From CF-46 sp042408445 (GTDB lineage Bacteria; Chloroflexota; Limnocylindria; Limnocylindrales; CSP1-4), in the NCBI GenBank assembly GCA_042408445.1, contig JBHORC010000023.1:124001-188000 (forward strand): 64,000 nucleotides of DNA, given 5' to 3'. The translations under genes were made by a program, and so were the position numbers. How positions within the stretch are numbered: position 1 is the first letter of the stretch; every line of letters begins with the position of its first letter. The notes below the pieces were generated by a model. That model was not told the origin of the DNA, made no database searches, and saw nothing but the letters and a program-made list of their open reading frames with translations. Positions 42,211-50,861 of the stretch are shown here, in pieces.

Positions 42211-44873
42211 TGGGCCGGCCGACTCCGCTCGCGCGGACGCTGGACCTGGGACGCTGGCGGAACGCGTCGGACCACGATCTCGCCAAGCGCCTGCACCCGC
42301 TCAATCCCGCCGCCCTCGGGCGCGCGCCGCGCGGCAGGCAGGTCTTCCACGGGCTCCCGTTCGACCTCGGCGCGGCAGGAGACGCGGCTGCCGACCGATG
42401 GATCGTGCTCGACGGCGCCGTCACGATCCCGGTCGCCGACGCGGGGTTGGCCAGCCACCTGGTCGTCGCCCACTTCGCGGACACGTGGCGGGACGACACC
42501 GGAGCGCGCCCGCCGGGCGTCGCCGTCGGTCACGTCGTCCCGGTCGGCGAGGAGCTCGCGCGGTACACGGTCCGCGACACGGCGGGCACGAGCCGAAGGC
42601 GGCTGATCCGGCGGCGGTTCGAGATCGCGGACGGGATCCTGGGCTGGGGGTCGGTCGCGTTCGCCGCGGTTCCGCACATGGAGAGCGAGCCGCTCGACTG
42701 GCGCGGGCCACACCCGGCCCAGACGCCCGGCCGGTACGCGGCGATCGGTCATTCCGGGACCCTCACCGTCATGCCCGGCACGTATGGCGGAAATCAGGTT
42801 GGCATGACGGACTTCGTCCCGAGTCCGACCGATGACCTGCTGCTCTGGCTGCACGCGATCGAGCTGGATCCGGAGCGCGAGGTCGAGGCGATCGTCCTGG
42901 AGCCGCTGGCGGGCGGGCGACCGGGCAGCGACGTGATCGTCGCGGCGATCACCCTCTTCAACGGAACGGCGAGCCCGCTCGTCCGATCGCCGCGGATGCA
43001 GCTCCGCCTGGATGACGTGAGCGCGTCGATCCAGCGTGCCAGCCCTCCACGCCAGCCGATCTCCGTCGACCTCGGGACGGTGATCCGGACGCGGCCGGTC
43101 GCGGGCGGCGCGACGGGGGAGGGGTCAACGGCGGCCGCCGGCGGATCGATCAACCCTGCGATCGTCGGGTGGGGCGAGCCCCGCCTCGGCGCCGGCGACG
43201 AGGATCGGTCGACCGTCGTCGACCTCTCGATCGCGCCCGACGCCCGGGTCGAGGTCGGCGAGTGGGTCGTGACCGGTCGCGACCTTGTCGCGGCGGCAAC
43301 CGTCCGCGAACCGAACGGCTCGCGCTCGATCGTCGTCCTTCCGCCGGCCACGGTCCCGGTCGAGGTCGAGATCATCGACGCCGCGACCGGCGAGCCGCTG
43401 CCTGCGCGGGTCCGGTTCACCGCCGACGATGGCCGGTACCTCCCGCCCGTGGGCCACCGCGACGAGATCAACCCCGCGTTCTTCGAGGACACCGGCGGCG
43501 ACCTGATCCTCGGCTCGGCGCCGTACGCCTATGTGCCCGGCACCTTCCCGATCCGCTTGCCGGCGGGCCCCGTCGACGTGGAGGTGGTCGCAGGCTTCGA
43601 CCGGCGGCCGCACCGCAGCCGTGTCGTGGTGGACGGCACGACGCGCCAGCTCCGGGTGCCGCTCGACCGGGCGATCGACCTGCGCCGCGACCGCTGGATC
43701 ACCTCGGACAGCCACGTCCATTTCCTCGCCCCGTCGACCGCGCTGCTCCAGGCGGCCGCCGAGGACGTCGACGTCGTCAACCTCCTCGCCGCCCAGTGGG
43801 GCAACCTCTACACCAACGTCACGGATCTCCCGTGGGGATCGATGGCCGAGCCGTCCGGGCGCCGGATCGTGGTTGTCGGCACCGAGAACCGCCAGAACGT
43901 CCTCGGCCACCTCGCGCTGCTGGGCGCGCACCGGATGACGACGCCGATGGCCAGTGGCGGGCCGCCGGAGGGACCGATGGCCGGCGCGCTCGAGGTGCTG
44001 CTCGCCGACTGGGCGGATCGGTGCCGGGCGGCCGGCGGGCTCACGGTCGCGGCCCACTTCCCGCTGCCGTACGCGGAGATCGCGGCCGACATCGTCGCCG
44101 GCAAGATCGAGGCCGTCGAGACGCAGGCGCTCTCACCGGGGCTGGACGACCCGGCCGTCATCGAGTGGTACCGGTTCCTGAACCTCGGGCATCGGCTCCC
44201 GCTGGTCGCGGGCACCGACAAGATGTCGACCGAGGTGCCGGTCGGCGCCGTACGGGCGTACGTCCATCTGCTCGAGGACGGCGAGGTGACGTTCGACGCG
44301 TGGGCGGCGGCCGTGCGCGCCGGTCGGACGTTCGTCACGTCGGGCCCGGTTCTCGAGCTCCTCGTCGACGGTCACGAGCCCGGCGACGTCGTCGCGATGT
44401 CCGGCGCCGGCCGGCTGGAGGTGACCGCGCGGGCTCGCGCCGCCCAGCCGGTGATCGGCGACGTGGAGCTGATCGTGAACGGGCGCGTCGTCGCGGCGAG
44501 CTCGGCCGCGCCGGCGGCGACCGAGCTGGTGCTCGCCGAGACGGTTGAGATCGAGGCCGGATCGTGGATCGCCGCGCGGTCGCGCAGCCCGCATCACATC
44601 GAATCCGCCTTCGCCACCTCGATGGCGGCCCACACGTCGCCGGTCTACGTCGAGGTGGAGAACCGGCCGCTCCTGCCGACCCGGGAGGACGCGGCGGTCG
44701 TCGAGCAGGTCATGCTCGGCGCCCGCGCGTGGGTCGCGGAGCTGGCTGCCGTTGCGGAGCCCGCGGAGCGGGCGCGGATGCTCGCGTTCCTCGACCAGAC
44801 GCTCGAGCGGTTCCGGCGGCGGATGGCGGACGCCGTCCGCCGCCTCGGGAGGGACGGCCGGCCCCGACGCTGA
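42210..44873 (+). CDS. PHP-type metallohydrolase (CehA/McbA-like), paralog 1
   Basis: 887-aa protein. The C-terminal half is a PHP-like amidohydrolase: SDSHVHF (Asp500, His502, His504), GTENRQNVLGHLALLG, VAAHFPLPYAEIAADIV (His616) and GTDKMSTEVPVG (Asp670), which together form a plausible metal site. The N-terminal 380 residues are beta-rich (FHGLPFDLG, HLVVAHFADTW) and resemble carbohydrate-binding sandwiches; no signal peptide. A close paralog of similar length lies at 57019, also behind the LacI operator. PHP enzymes hydrolyse phosphoesters or carboxyl esters and amides; the real substrate is unknown. Transcribed from promoter B. Confidence 0.78.
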   Translation: MGRPTPLARTLDLGRWRNASDHDLAKRLHPLNPAALGRAPRGRQVFHGLPFDLGAAGDAAADRWIVLDGAVTIPVADAGLASHLVVAHFADTWRDDTGARPPGVAVGHVVPVGEELARYTVRDTAGTSRRRLIRRRFEIADGILGWGSVAFAAVPHMESEPLDWRGPHPAQTPGRYAAIGHSGTLTVMPGTYGGNQVGMTDFVPSPTDDLLLWLHAIELDPEREVEAIVLEPLAGGRPGSDVIVAAITLFNGTASPLVRSPRMQLRLDDVSASIQRASPPRQPISVDLGTVIRTRPVAGGATGEGSTAAAGGSINPAIVGWGEPRLGAGDEDRSTVVDLSIAPDARVEVGEWVVTGRDLVAAATVREPNGSRSIVVLPPATVPVEVEIIDAATGEPLPARVRFTADDGRYLPPVGHRDEINPAFFEDTGGDLILGSAPYAYVPGTFPIRLPAGPVDVEVVAGFDRRPHRSRVVVDGTTRQLRVPLDRAIDLRRDRWITSDSHVHFLAPSTALLQAAAEDVDVVNLLAAQWGNLYTNVTDLPWGSMAEPSGRRIVVVGTENRQNVLGHLALLGAHRMTTPMASGGPPEGPMAGALEVLLADWADRCRAAGGLTVAAHFPLPYAEIAADIVAGKIEAVETQALSPGLDDPAVIEWYRFLNLGHRLPLVAGTDKMSTEVPVGAVRAYVHLLEDGEVTFDAWAAAVRAGRTFVTSGPVLELLVDGHEPGDVVAMSGAGRLEVTARARAAQPVIGDVELIVNGRVVAASSAAPAATELVLAETVEIEAGSWIAARSRSPHHIESAFATSMAAHTSPVYVEVENRPLLPTREDAAVVEQVMLGARAWVAELAAVAEPAERARMLAFLDQTLERFRRRMADAVRRLGRDGRPRR

Positions 44874-44929
44874 CGGCCGCGCCCCGGCAGTGGCCCCCCG
44901 GGATCGACGGCCCGCGGCGTCGCGAGGAC

Positions 44930-45970
44930 TCAGCCGGCGGACTCCGCAGTGACGTCCGCGACCCGGACCGGCCGTCCCTCCTGCCAGCTCTGCCGAGCGG
45001 CGACGGCCACGCGGAGCGTCGCGAGCGCCTCCTCCGGTCCGGGAGCCGGCGTCCCGCCCTGGCCGAGCGTCTCGAAGAACGCCTCCAACTCGATCCGATA
45101 GGCGTCCGCGAAGCGATCCGGGAAGCTCTCGTAGTGGTCCGCCTCGAAGCCGAACCGCCGCGAGAACGTTGCGGCGGTCTTCTGGTGGGCCTCGACGACG
45201 ACCTTGCCGTCGGCCCCGGCGACCTCGGTCCGGATGTCGTAGCCCCACGCCGACCGCCGGGACATCTCGACGACGCCGAGGGCGCCGTTCTCGAAGCGGA
45301 GCATCGTCACCGCCGTGTCGATGTCGCCGCCCTCGGCGAAGCGGTCATCGATGATGTTGCTGCCCCACGCCGACACCTCCTCGATCTCGCCGACGAGCCA
45401 GCGGGCGAGGTCGTAGTCGTGGACGCTCATGTCGAGGAACGAGCCGCCGCTGTTCCTGATGAAGCTGAGCGCCGGCGGGTAGGTGTCGCGCGAGGCGGAC
45501 CGGAACTGCTCGATCCGGCCGAGCTCGCCGGCGTCGATGAGCGCCTTGGCCCGGACATAGCCCGGGTCGAAGCGACGCATGAACCCAAGCTGGACCGGAA
45601 GGCCCGTCTCGCGCCAGATCCGGACGACGCGGTCCGTCTCGGCGAGCGACAGCGCGATCGGCTTCTCGCTCCAGATCGCCTTGCCGGCCCGGAGCGCCGC
45701 CTCGATCAGCGCCGCGTGCGTGCTCGTCGGCGTCACGATCACGACCGCCTCGACGTTCGGGTCGGCGATGGCCTCGAACGTGTCCGTCGTGGCCCGGTCC
45801 GCCAGCGACACCTTCTTGCCGTTCGTCGCGGCGTCGATGTCCGGGTCGGCCACGACGACGACGCGGGCGTTGCGGATCCCGGACAGCGTCCGGAGGTGGC
45901 TGATCCCCATGCGGCCGACGCCGAGAAACGCGACGCCGATCTGGTCGGGGTCCTTCACCTGGAACGTCAT
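44930..45970 (-). CDS. iolG: myo-inositol 2-dehydrogenase (Gfo/Idh/MocA)
   Basis: 346-aa NAD-dependent dehydrogenase. GVAFLGVGRMGISHLRTL is the Rossmann motif; WSEKPIALS has the conserved lysine; GFMRRFDPGYVRAK and MSVHDYDLARWLVGE carry the IolG-type substrate residues, including the catalytic-type His. This is the closest IolG match of the three dehydrogenases in the region. It should oxidise myo-inositol or a related cyclitol to the 2-ketone, the first step before IolE. It is the last gene of the lacI-transketolase operon, 4 nt after the transketolase C-subunit stop. An AGGGTG site 6 nt upstream supports ATG 45970. Confidence 0.85.
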   Translation of the reverse strand: MTFQVKDPDQIGVAFLGVGRMGISHLRTLSGIRNARVVVVADPDIDAATNGKKVSLADRATTDTFEAIADPNVEAVVIVTPTSTHAALIEAALRAGKAIWSEKPIALSLAETDRVVRIWRETGLPVQLGFMRRFDPGYVRAKALIDAGELGRIEQFRSASRDTYPPALSFIRNSGGSFLDMSVHDYDLARWLVGEIEEVSAWGSNIIDDRFAEGGDIDTAVTMLRFENGALGVVEMSRRSAWGYDIRTEVAGADGKVVVEAHQKTAATFSRRFGFEADHYESFPDRFADAYRIELEAFFETLGQGGTPAPGPEEALATLRVAVAARQSWQEGRPVRVADVTAESAG

Positions 45971-45974
45971 TCGA

Positions 45975-46961
45975 TCACCCTGGGCTGAGACGGGCTGGGC
46001 GTCCGGCGGCGCCGGACGCGCTTGGATCGCGGGATCGGCCGAGCTCGTCGCCGATGCGCTCGGCAACGCGCTCGGCGGACAGCGCATGGCGCTCGAGCAG
46101 GAACGCATTCGGTGCCGACTCGCCCCACGTGTCCTCGATCCCGATGCGGACGAGGCGGCGGGGGGCGAGGTCGCCGAGGATCTCGGCAACGAGGCCGCCG
46201 AGACCGCCGTGGACGGAGTGCTCCTCGACCGTGACGACGAGGTCGACGTCGGCGGCTGCTGCGGCGACCGCCGACCGGTCGATCGGCTTGAGCGACGGGA
46301 TGTGGAGGAGGCCGGCGGCGATGCCCCGTGCCGCCAGCAGATCGACGGCCGCGAGCGTCCGCGCCGTCTGGGTGCCGGTCGAGACGACAAAGACGTCCGT
46401 GCCCGCGCGCAGGCGGATCACCCCGCCCGGCCGGAACTCGTGGTCCGCATCGAAGACGTCCGGGCCGGCGTCGCGGGCGAGCCGGAGATACACCGGGCCG
46501 TCCATCGCCGTTGCCCAGCGGACCATCGCCCGGCACTCTTCGACGTCGGCCGGCGCGAGCACCGTCATCCCGGGCATCGCCCGCATGATCGCGAGGTCCT
46601 GGACGTCCTGGTGGGTCTTGCCGGCGGAGCCGGTGAGCAGACCGGAGTACGCAGCGCCGATCTTCACGTTCGCGCCGGGCTGGGCAACGACGAGCCGGAC
46701 CTGGTCGAGCGCCCGGTGGGTCAGGAAGACCGCGAACGAGGACAGCCACGGGACGTAGCCGAGCGTCGCGAGCCCGGCTGCGACCCCGACCATGTTCTGC
46801 TCGGCGATGCCCATCTGGAGGAACTGGTCCGGGTGGGCGGTCGCGAAGCGGTCCGCCCGGGTCGACGTCGCGAGATCGCCGTCCAGGACGAGGACGTCCG
46901 GGTTCTCGGTGGCGAGCTCCACGAGCGTGTCGGCCCACGCCTCGCGCATCGCGACGCTCAT
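45975..46961 (-). CDS. transketolase C-terminal subunit
   Basis: 328-aa subunit with the pyrimidine-binding and C-terminal domains of a split transketolase. QMGIAEQNMVGVAAGLA holds the catalytic Glu that activates the thiamine cofactor; PVYLRLARD and VVTVEEHSVHGGLGG follow. Its ATG overlaps the stop of the N-terminal subunit (ATGA). Split transketolases in sugar-acid or apiose-type operons process unusual keto-sugar phosphates; a role on a product of cyclitol cleavage is an inference. Confidence 0.9.
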   Translation of the reverse strand: MSVAMREAWADTLVELATENPDVLVLDGDLATSTRADRFATAHPDQFLQMGIAEQNMVGVAAGLATLGYVPWLSSFAVFLTHRALDQVRLVVAQPGANVKIGAAYSGLLTGSAGKTHQDVQDLAIMRAMPGMTVLAPADVEECRAMVRWATAMDGPVYLRLARDAGPDVFDADHEFRPGGVIRLRAGTDVFVVSTGTQTARTLAAVDLLAARGIAAGLLHIPSLKPIDRSAVAAAAADVDLVVTVEEHSVHGGLGGLVAEILGDLAPRRLVRIGIEDTWGESAPNAFLLERHALSAERVAERIGDELGRSRDPSASGAAGRPARLSPG

Positions 46962-47845
46962 GAGCGGCCGATCTCGGCCCGCGCCGTGGCCACCTCGTCC
47001 GCCGTCGGGACGCGGGCGTGCCAGTCGAACCGGCCCTCCGTGAAGGACACGCCGCGGCCCTTGACCGTCCGGGCGAGGATCGCCGTCGGCGGGTCGCCAG
47101 CCCCTCGTCCACGGGTGTCCTGCAGCACCGCGGAGATCGCGCCGACGTCGTGGCCGTCCACCGTCACCACGCGCCAGCCGAACGCCTCGAACGCACCGGC
47201 GAGGCTCATCCCGGCCCACGGATCGCGTCGGTCGCCCGCGTCGCCCGCGCCGTCCGCGCCGTCCGCCCGCCAGCCGTACTGCTGGAGCCCGTTGCAGTCG
47301 ACGATCGCGGTGAGGTTCGCGAGCCCGTACTTCGCCGCGACGATGACGCTCTCCCAGGCCTCGCCCTCCTGCATCTCGCCGTCGCCGAGCATCACGAACG
47401 TCCGGGAGTCGAGCCCCCGCATCCGCGACCCGAGGGCGATCCCGACGCCGACCGCCAATCCCTGGCCGAGCGAGCCCGTCGACGCATCGAGACTCGGCAG
47501 TCGGGTCATGTCCGGGTGGCCCTGGAGACGGCTGTCGCCACGATCGAACGTCGCGAGCTCCTCGATCGGGAAGTAGCCGCGCAGCGCCATCGCCACGTAG
47601 AGCGCGATCGCGGAGTGGCCCTTCGACAGCACGAATCGGTCGCGCTCCGCCCAGGCCGGTTCGTCGGGCCGGATCCGGAGCTCCCGGAAGAACAGCGTGA
47701 TCAGCAGGTCCATCGCCGAGAGCGGCCCGCCGATGTGGCCGGCGCCGCTGGCCGCGACCGTCTCGACGACGAGGAGCCGGCCACGACGGGCCAGCTCCGC
47801 GAGCTCGGCGTCCGAGGGGTCGGCGGGCGCGGCGGCCTCAGCCAT
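46958..47845 (-). CDS. transketolase N-terminal subunit
   Basis: 295-aa thiamine diphosphate-binding subunit. GAGHIGGPLSAMDLL, SKGHSAIALYVAMA, GSLGQGLAVGVGIAL and the GDG-N cofactor motif (GDGEMQEGEAWE, IVDCNGLQQ) are all present. The segment DGADGAGDAGDRRDPW is a low-complexity insert. It starts 8 nt inside the end of the lacI gene, so regulator and enzyme are translated as a unit. Needs the C-subunit encoded just downstream for activity. Confidence 0.9.
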   Translation of the reverse strand: MAEAAAPADPSDAELAELARRGRLLVVETVAASGAGHIGGPLSAMDLLITLFFRELRIRPDEPAWAERDRFVLSKGHSAIALYVAMALRGYFPIEELATFDRGDSRLQGHPDMTRLPSLDASTGSLGQGLAVGVGIALGSRMRGLDSRTFVMLGDGEMQEGEAWESVIVAAKYGLANLTAIVDCNGLQQYGWRADGADGAGDAGDRRDPWAGMSLAGAFEAFGWRVVTVDGHDVGAISAVLQDTRGRGAGDPPTAILARTVKGRGVSFTEGRFDWHARVPTADEVATARAEIGRS

Positions 47846-48968
47846 CCGAGGCGGCCGAAGCCGGCGCGGCGGGTGACGTGGGCGAGACGGGTGTGGCGGG
47901 CTGCGCGGCCCCCGCTGTGGCGGCGTCCCGCGCCGGCGCGGCAGTCGCTCGCGTGCTCTCGCGCACGACCAGCTCGACCGGCAGGAGCACACCGTCCGGG
48001 AGCACGCCCTCGTGGACGGCCTGGATCAGCAACGTCGCCGCGCGCCGACCGATCTCGGCGGTCGGGACCGCCACGGTCGTGAGCCGCGGGTTCGAGATCG
48101 CCGCGAACGGGATCCCGTCGAAGCCGACGACGCCGATGTCGTCGGGGACCCGGAGGCCGAGCCGGCGGAGCGCATCCATGAGCTCGAGCGCGAGCTTGTC
48201 GTCGTAGCAGACGACGGCATCGGGGCCGGCGGCCGCGACCTGGGCGGCGAGCTCGTCCGCGCGCCCGGGACCGTTCCCTGCGACGAGCATCCGCAGCGCC
48301 CGACGCACGCCGCGCTGGCGGAGGGTCGCGGCCGTCGCCTCGGCGCGGACCGTGTTCGATGCCCGGACGCCGTCACCGGCATAGGCGATCGTTTGGCAGC
48401 CACCGTCGATCAGGTGCTCGACGGCGGCCCGGACACCGCTCGAATCGTCGGTCTGGACGACGCCCGGCGGCGGCGGTCCGCCGGTCCGCGGCATCGTCCG
48501 GTGATCCGGCCAGGCGTGGACGAGGCGGTCGGGATCGACCCGCTCGCGCAGCTCCCGGGGGGAGATCAGGCTCGAGACGACCGCGACACCGTCCGTGCCG
48601 TGCTCGGCGAACGTCCGCAGGCCGATCCGCTCGCGCGCCGCGTCCCGTTCGCCCGAGACGACGATCACGCAGTAGCCGGCGAGGCTCGCCTCCTGCTCGA
48701 AGGCCGAGGCGACCTGGCCGTGGACGGGGTCCCGGACGTCGGGGAGGAGCAGCCCCAGCGTTCGGGTGCGGCGGACACGAAGGCTCCGCGCCGCGGCGTT
48801 CGGGACGTAGTGGAGATCGGCGGCCGCCGCCTTCACGAGGTCGCGGGTCGCCTTGCTGATCCGGGGGTCGTCAGCGAGCGCCCGGGAGGCGGTCGAGCCG
48901 GAGACGTTCGCGCGGCGGGCGACATCGCGGAGCAGGATCCGCGGACCGGGTCGCGAAATGCCGTCCAC
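47838..48968 (-). CDS. LacI-family regulator of the cyclitol regulon
   Basis: 376-aa repressor. HTH at about residues 11-30 (LLRDVARRANVSGSTASRAL) with hinge YVPNAAARSLR, then a sugar-binding effector domain ending GVVGFDGIPFAAISNPRLTTV, and a 30-residue Ala/Pro/Ser tail. GTG 48968 is chosen because a GGAGGGG site lies 6 nt upstream; a longer frame to 49061 would run through the operator. An operator (TTGCAACCGATTGCAA) sits over its own predicted transcription start. It heads the operon lacI, transketolase N and C, iolG. It probably binds sites A to D. The effector is likely an inositol-pathway intermediate. Confidence 0.9.
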   Translation of the reverse strand: MDGISRPGPRILLRDVARRANVSGSTASRALADDPRISKATRDLVKAAAADLHYVPNAAARSLRVRRTRTLGLLLPDVRDPVHGQVASAFEQEASLAGYCVIVVSGERDAARERIGLRTFAEHGTDGVAVVSSLISPRELRERVDPDRLVHAWPDHRTMPRTGGPPPPGVVQTDDSSGVRAAVEHLIDGGCQTIAYAGDGVRASNTVRAEATAATLRQRGVRRALRMLVAGNGPGRADELAAQVAAAGPDAVVCYDDKLALELMDALRRLGLRVPDDIGVVGFDGIPFAAISNPRLTTVAVPTAEIGRRAATLLIQAVHEGVLPDGVLLPVELVVRESTRATAAPARDAATAGAAQPATPVSPTSPAAPASAASDG

Positions 48969-49027
48969 CACGCCCCTCCGAACGCCGCTGCCCTCGACGA
49001 CGCGCCACCCGCCGGTGCGCGCAGCCT

Positions 49028-49074
49028 TTGCAACCGATTGCAATGACCGTAGCATCGGCACCGGCGCGCGTCAA
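49028..49074 (-). promoter_or_regulatory. LacI-regulated promoter C (autoregulatory)
   Basis: Minus strand: -35 TTGACG (49074-49069), 17 nt, -10 TACGGT (49051-49046). The operator TTGCAACCGATTGCAA (49028-49043) lies at the predicted start site; its outer arms TTGCAA are perfectly inverted. This is the best-conserved operator of the four. Confidence 0.72.
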
Positions 49075-49111
49075 CGCGGGATTGCCCGCGGTCGTCTGGC
49101 GCGGCCGCGCG

Positions 49112-49954
49112 TCAGCCGGCGACGCGGGACCGGATGACCTCAAGCAGCCCGGCGCCGACCGCGAACGGATCGGGCAGCTCCCAGTGGAACGGGGAGTAGA
49201 GCTCGTTGTCCCACCAGCCGTCGAAGCCGGTCGAGCGGATCGCATCCACCCACTCCTGGAGCGGGATCTCGCCCTCACCGGGCCAGACGCAGCGCGACCG
49301 CTGATCGGGAAGCGGCCGTCCCCGCGGCCCGAGCGAGTCGGCGAAGTCGACGCCCGTGATCAGTCGCGCGTCGAGCCGGGCGATGTCGTCGGGCGTCGAG
49401 CCGCACTGCCAGAGGTGCCAGAAGTCGAGCACGAGCCCGACGTTGTCGCGCTCGACGGCGTCGATGACCTCGACGGCACGGTCCAGCGACGCGAGTGGCG
49501 TCCAGGCGACCGGCTCCAGGTAGTACGTGATCCCATGGGGGGCGCCGAGATCAGCGACCTTCCGGACGGCGTCCGCGGTCACGCGTCGCAGCTCCGCGGG
49601 CGACAGCTCGGCCGGGCCGCTGTACGTGCCGCCGGGCGCGACAGGCCCGGTCAGCAGCTGCACGAACGAGGCGCCGACGCGGACCGCGAGATCCGTGAGG
49701 GCTCGCGCCTCGGCGAGCATCGCCTCGTGCTCGGCCGGTCGCCAGCGCTCGACGTCCGGCAGCGCCCCGAGGTTGATCGGCGCCAGGCCTCGCAGCGCGT
49801 CGGCGAGCTCGCCGTCGGGCCGACCCTGCTCGAAATAGCGCCGCAGGTGCTCGGCGCGTAGGAACACGCCGTCCCAGCCCGTCTCGCGCGCGACGCGGAT
49901 CTGCATCAGCGCCGGGAGGTGCATCGTCGAGTTCGAGTTGTAGACCAGACGCAT
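49112..49954 (-). CDS. TIM-barrel sugar isomerase/epimerase
   Basis: 280-aa xylose-isomerase-like protein. ETGWDGVFLRAEHLRRYF, GITYYLEPVAW, LVLDFWHLWQCG, ITGVDFADS and GEGEIPLQEWVDAIRSTGFDGWWDNELYS mark the fold, with Glu, Asp, His and Glu as likely metal ligands. It resembles IolI/IolH-type isomerases that interconvert inososes or keto-sugars. A GGAGGAA site 6 nt upstream fixes ATG 49954. Last gene of the seven-gene operon starting with iolD, 21 nt after the EamA gene. Confidence 0.8.
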   Translation of the reverse strand: MRLVYNSNSTMHLPALMQIRVARETGWDGVFLRAEHLRRYFEQGRPDGELADALRGLAPINLGALPDVERWRPAEHEAMLAEARALTDLAVRVGASFVQLLTGPVAPGGTYSGPAELSPAELRRVTADAVRKVADLGAPHGITYYLEPVAWTPLASLDRAVEVIDAVERDNVGLVLDFWHLWQCGSTPDDIARLDARLITGVDFADSLGPRGRPLPDQRSRCVWPGEGEIPLQEWVDAIRSTGFDGWWDNELYSPFHWELPDPFAVGAGLLEVIRSRVAG

Positions 49955-49975
49955 GGGATTCCTCCGGGTGGGTGG

Positions 49976-50848
49976 TCAGGCGCTCAGCCAGCCGAGCGTC
50001 GCCACGCCGACGACGACGATCGCGATGCCGAGGATCTGGATCCGGGCCAGTCGCTCGCGGAACAGGACGAACGCGGCCACGGCCGCCATCGGGGCGAACA
50101 TCGACGACAGCACGGCGGTCAGCGCGATGTCCGAGCGGGCGCCGATCGCGTACAGCGAGAACCCGACGACCTCGGTGATCCCAGTCATGACGACGAGCGG
50201 GACGGCGGCCCGTGGGATCCGGAGCCGCCCGGTCAGGACCAGCGGGACCGCGAGCGCGAGGACACCGATGATCCGGCCGGGCAGGATGACCCAGGCCGGC
50301 GGCAGGAGCGCGCTCGCCTGGCCGGTCACGTACAGCCCCAGGCCGAAGACCGTCGCCGCGGCGGCCGCAAAGCCGGCCGATCGCAGCGCCTGCCGCCGCG
50401 GAATTCGGACGTCGCCCTCGAGCGCCTCGCTGCGGTCCGTCGCGGCGAGGAAGACGCCGAACGCGATCAGGGCGAGGACGAGGCCGGAACCGGCGGCGAG
50501 CGCCTGACCCGCCACAACGGAGACGACGGCCGCGATCGCGCCTTCGGTCGAGGCGATCGTCGAGACGACGCCGACCGTTCCGATGCGCAGGCCGGCATAG
50601 ACCAGGAGCAGGCCGGTGATGTTCGCGGCGCCACCGAGCGCCGCCAGGACGAAGGTCATCGGGCTGATCGCCGGATCCGCGGGCACCGGCGCCGCGAGGA
50701 GCGCGATCGGCGATACGAGCACGAGGCCGACGAGCATCACGCCGGCGACGACGGGCGTCGGTCCGGCGAGCCGGCTCGCCCGGGCCGACGTCAGCGTCGA
50801 CGACGCGAATGCGAGCGAGGTGAGGACGCCGGCAATGATCGCGAGCAT
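49976..50848 (-). CDS. EamA/DMT-family transporter
   Basis: 290-aa membrane protein with about ten helices in two repeats (LAIIAGVLTSLAFAS, VAGVMLVGLVLVSPIALLA, GLVLALIAFGVFLAA, AVPLVVMTGITEVVGFSLYAIG, ILGIAIVVVGVATLGWL). EamA proteins export or import small metabolites. Within the iol operon it might handle a pathway intermediate or by-product. Spacing of 13 nt from the aldolase gene and 21 nt to the isomerase gene supports co-transcription. Confidence 0.85.
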   Translation of the reverse strand: MLAIIAGVLTSLAFASSTLTSARASRLAGPTPVVAGVMLVGLVLVSPIALLAAPVPADPAISPMTFVLAALGGAANITGLLLVYAGLRIGTVGVVSTIASTEGAIAAVVSVVAGQALAAGSGLVLALIAFGVFLAATDRSEALEGDVRIPRRQALRSAGFAAAAATVFGLGLYVTGQASALLPPAWVILPGRIIGVLALAVPLVLTGRLRIPRAAVPLVVMTGITEVVGFSLYAIGARSDIALTAVLSSMFAPMAAVAAFVLFRERLARIQILGIAIVVVGVATLGWLSA

Positions 50849-50861
50849 GTGATCGTCGGGG

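Noticed and set aside
48969..49061. An N-terminal extension of the cyclitol LacI regulator to a GTG at 49061
   Set aside because: The extension would encode the operator and promoter region itself, lacks a ribosome binding site, and the helix-turn-helix normally begins within about 10 residues of the N-terminus.
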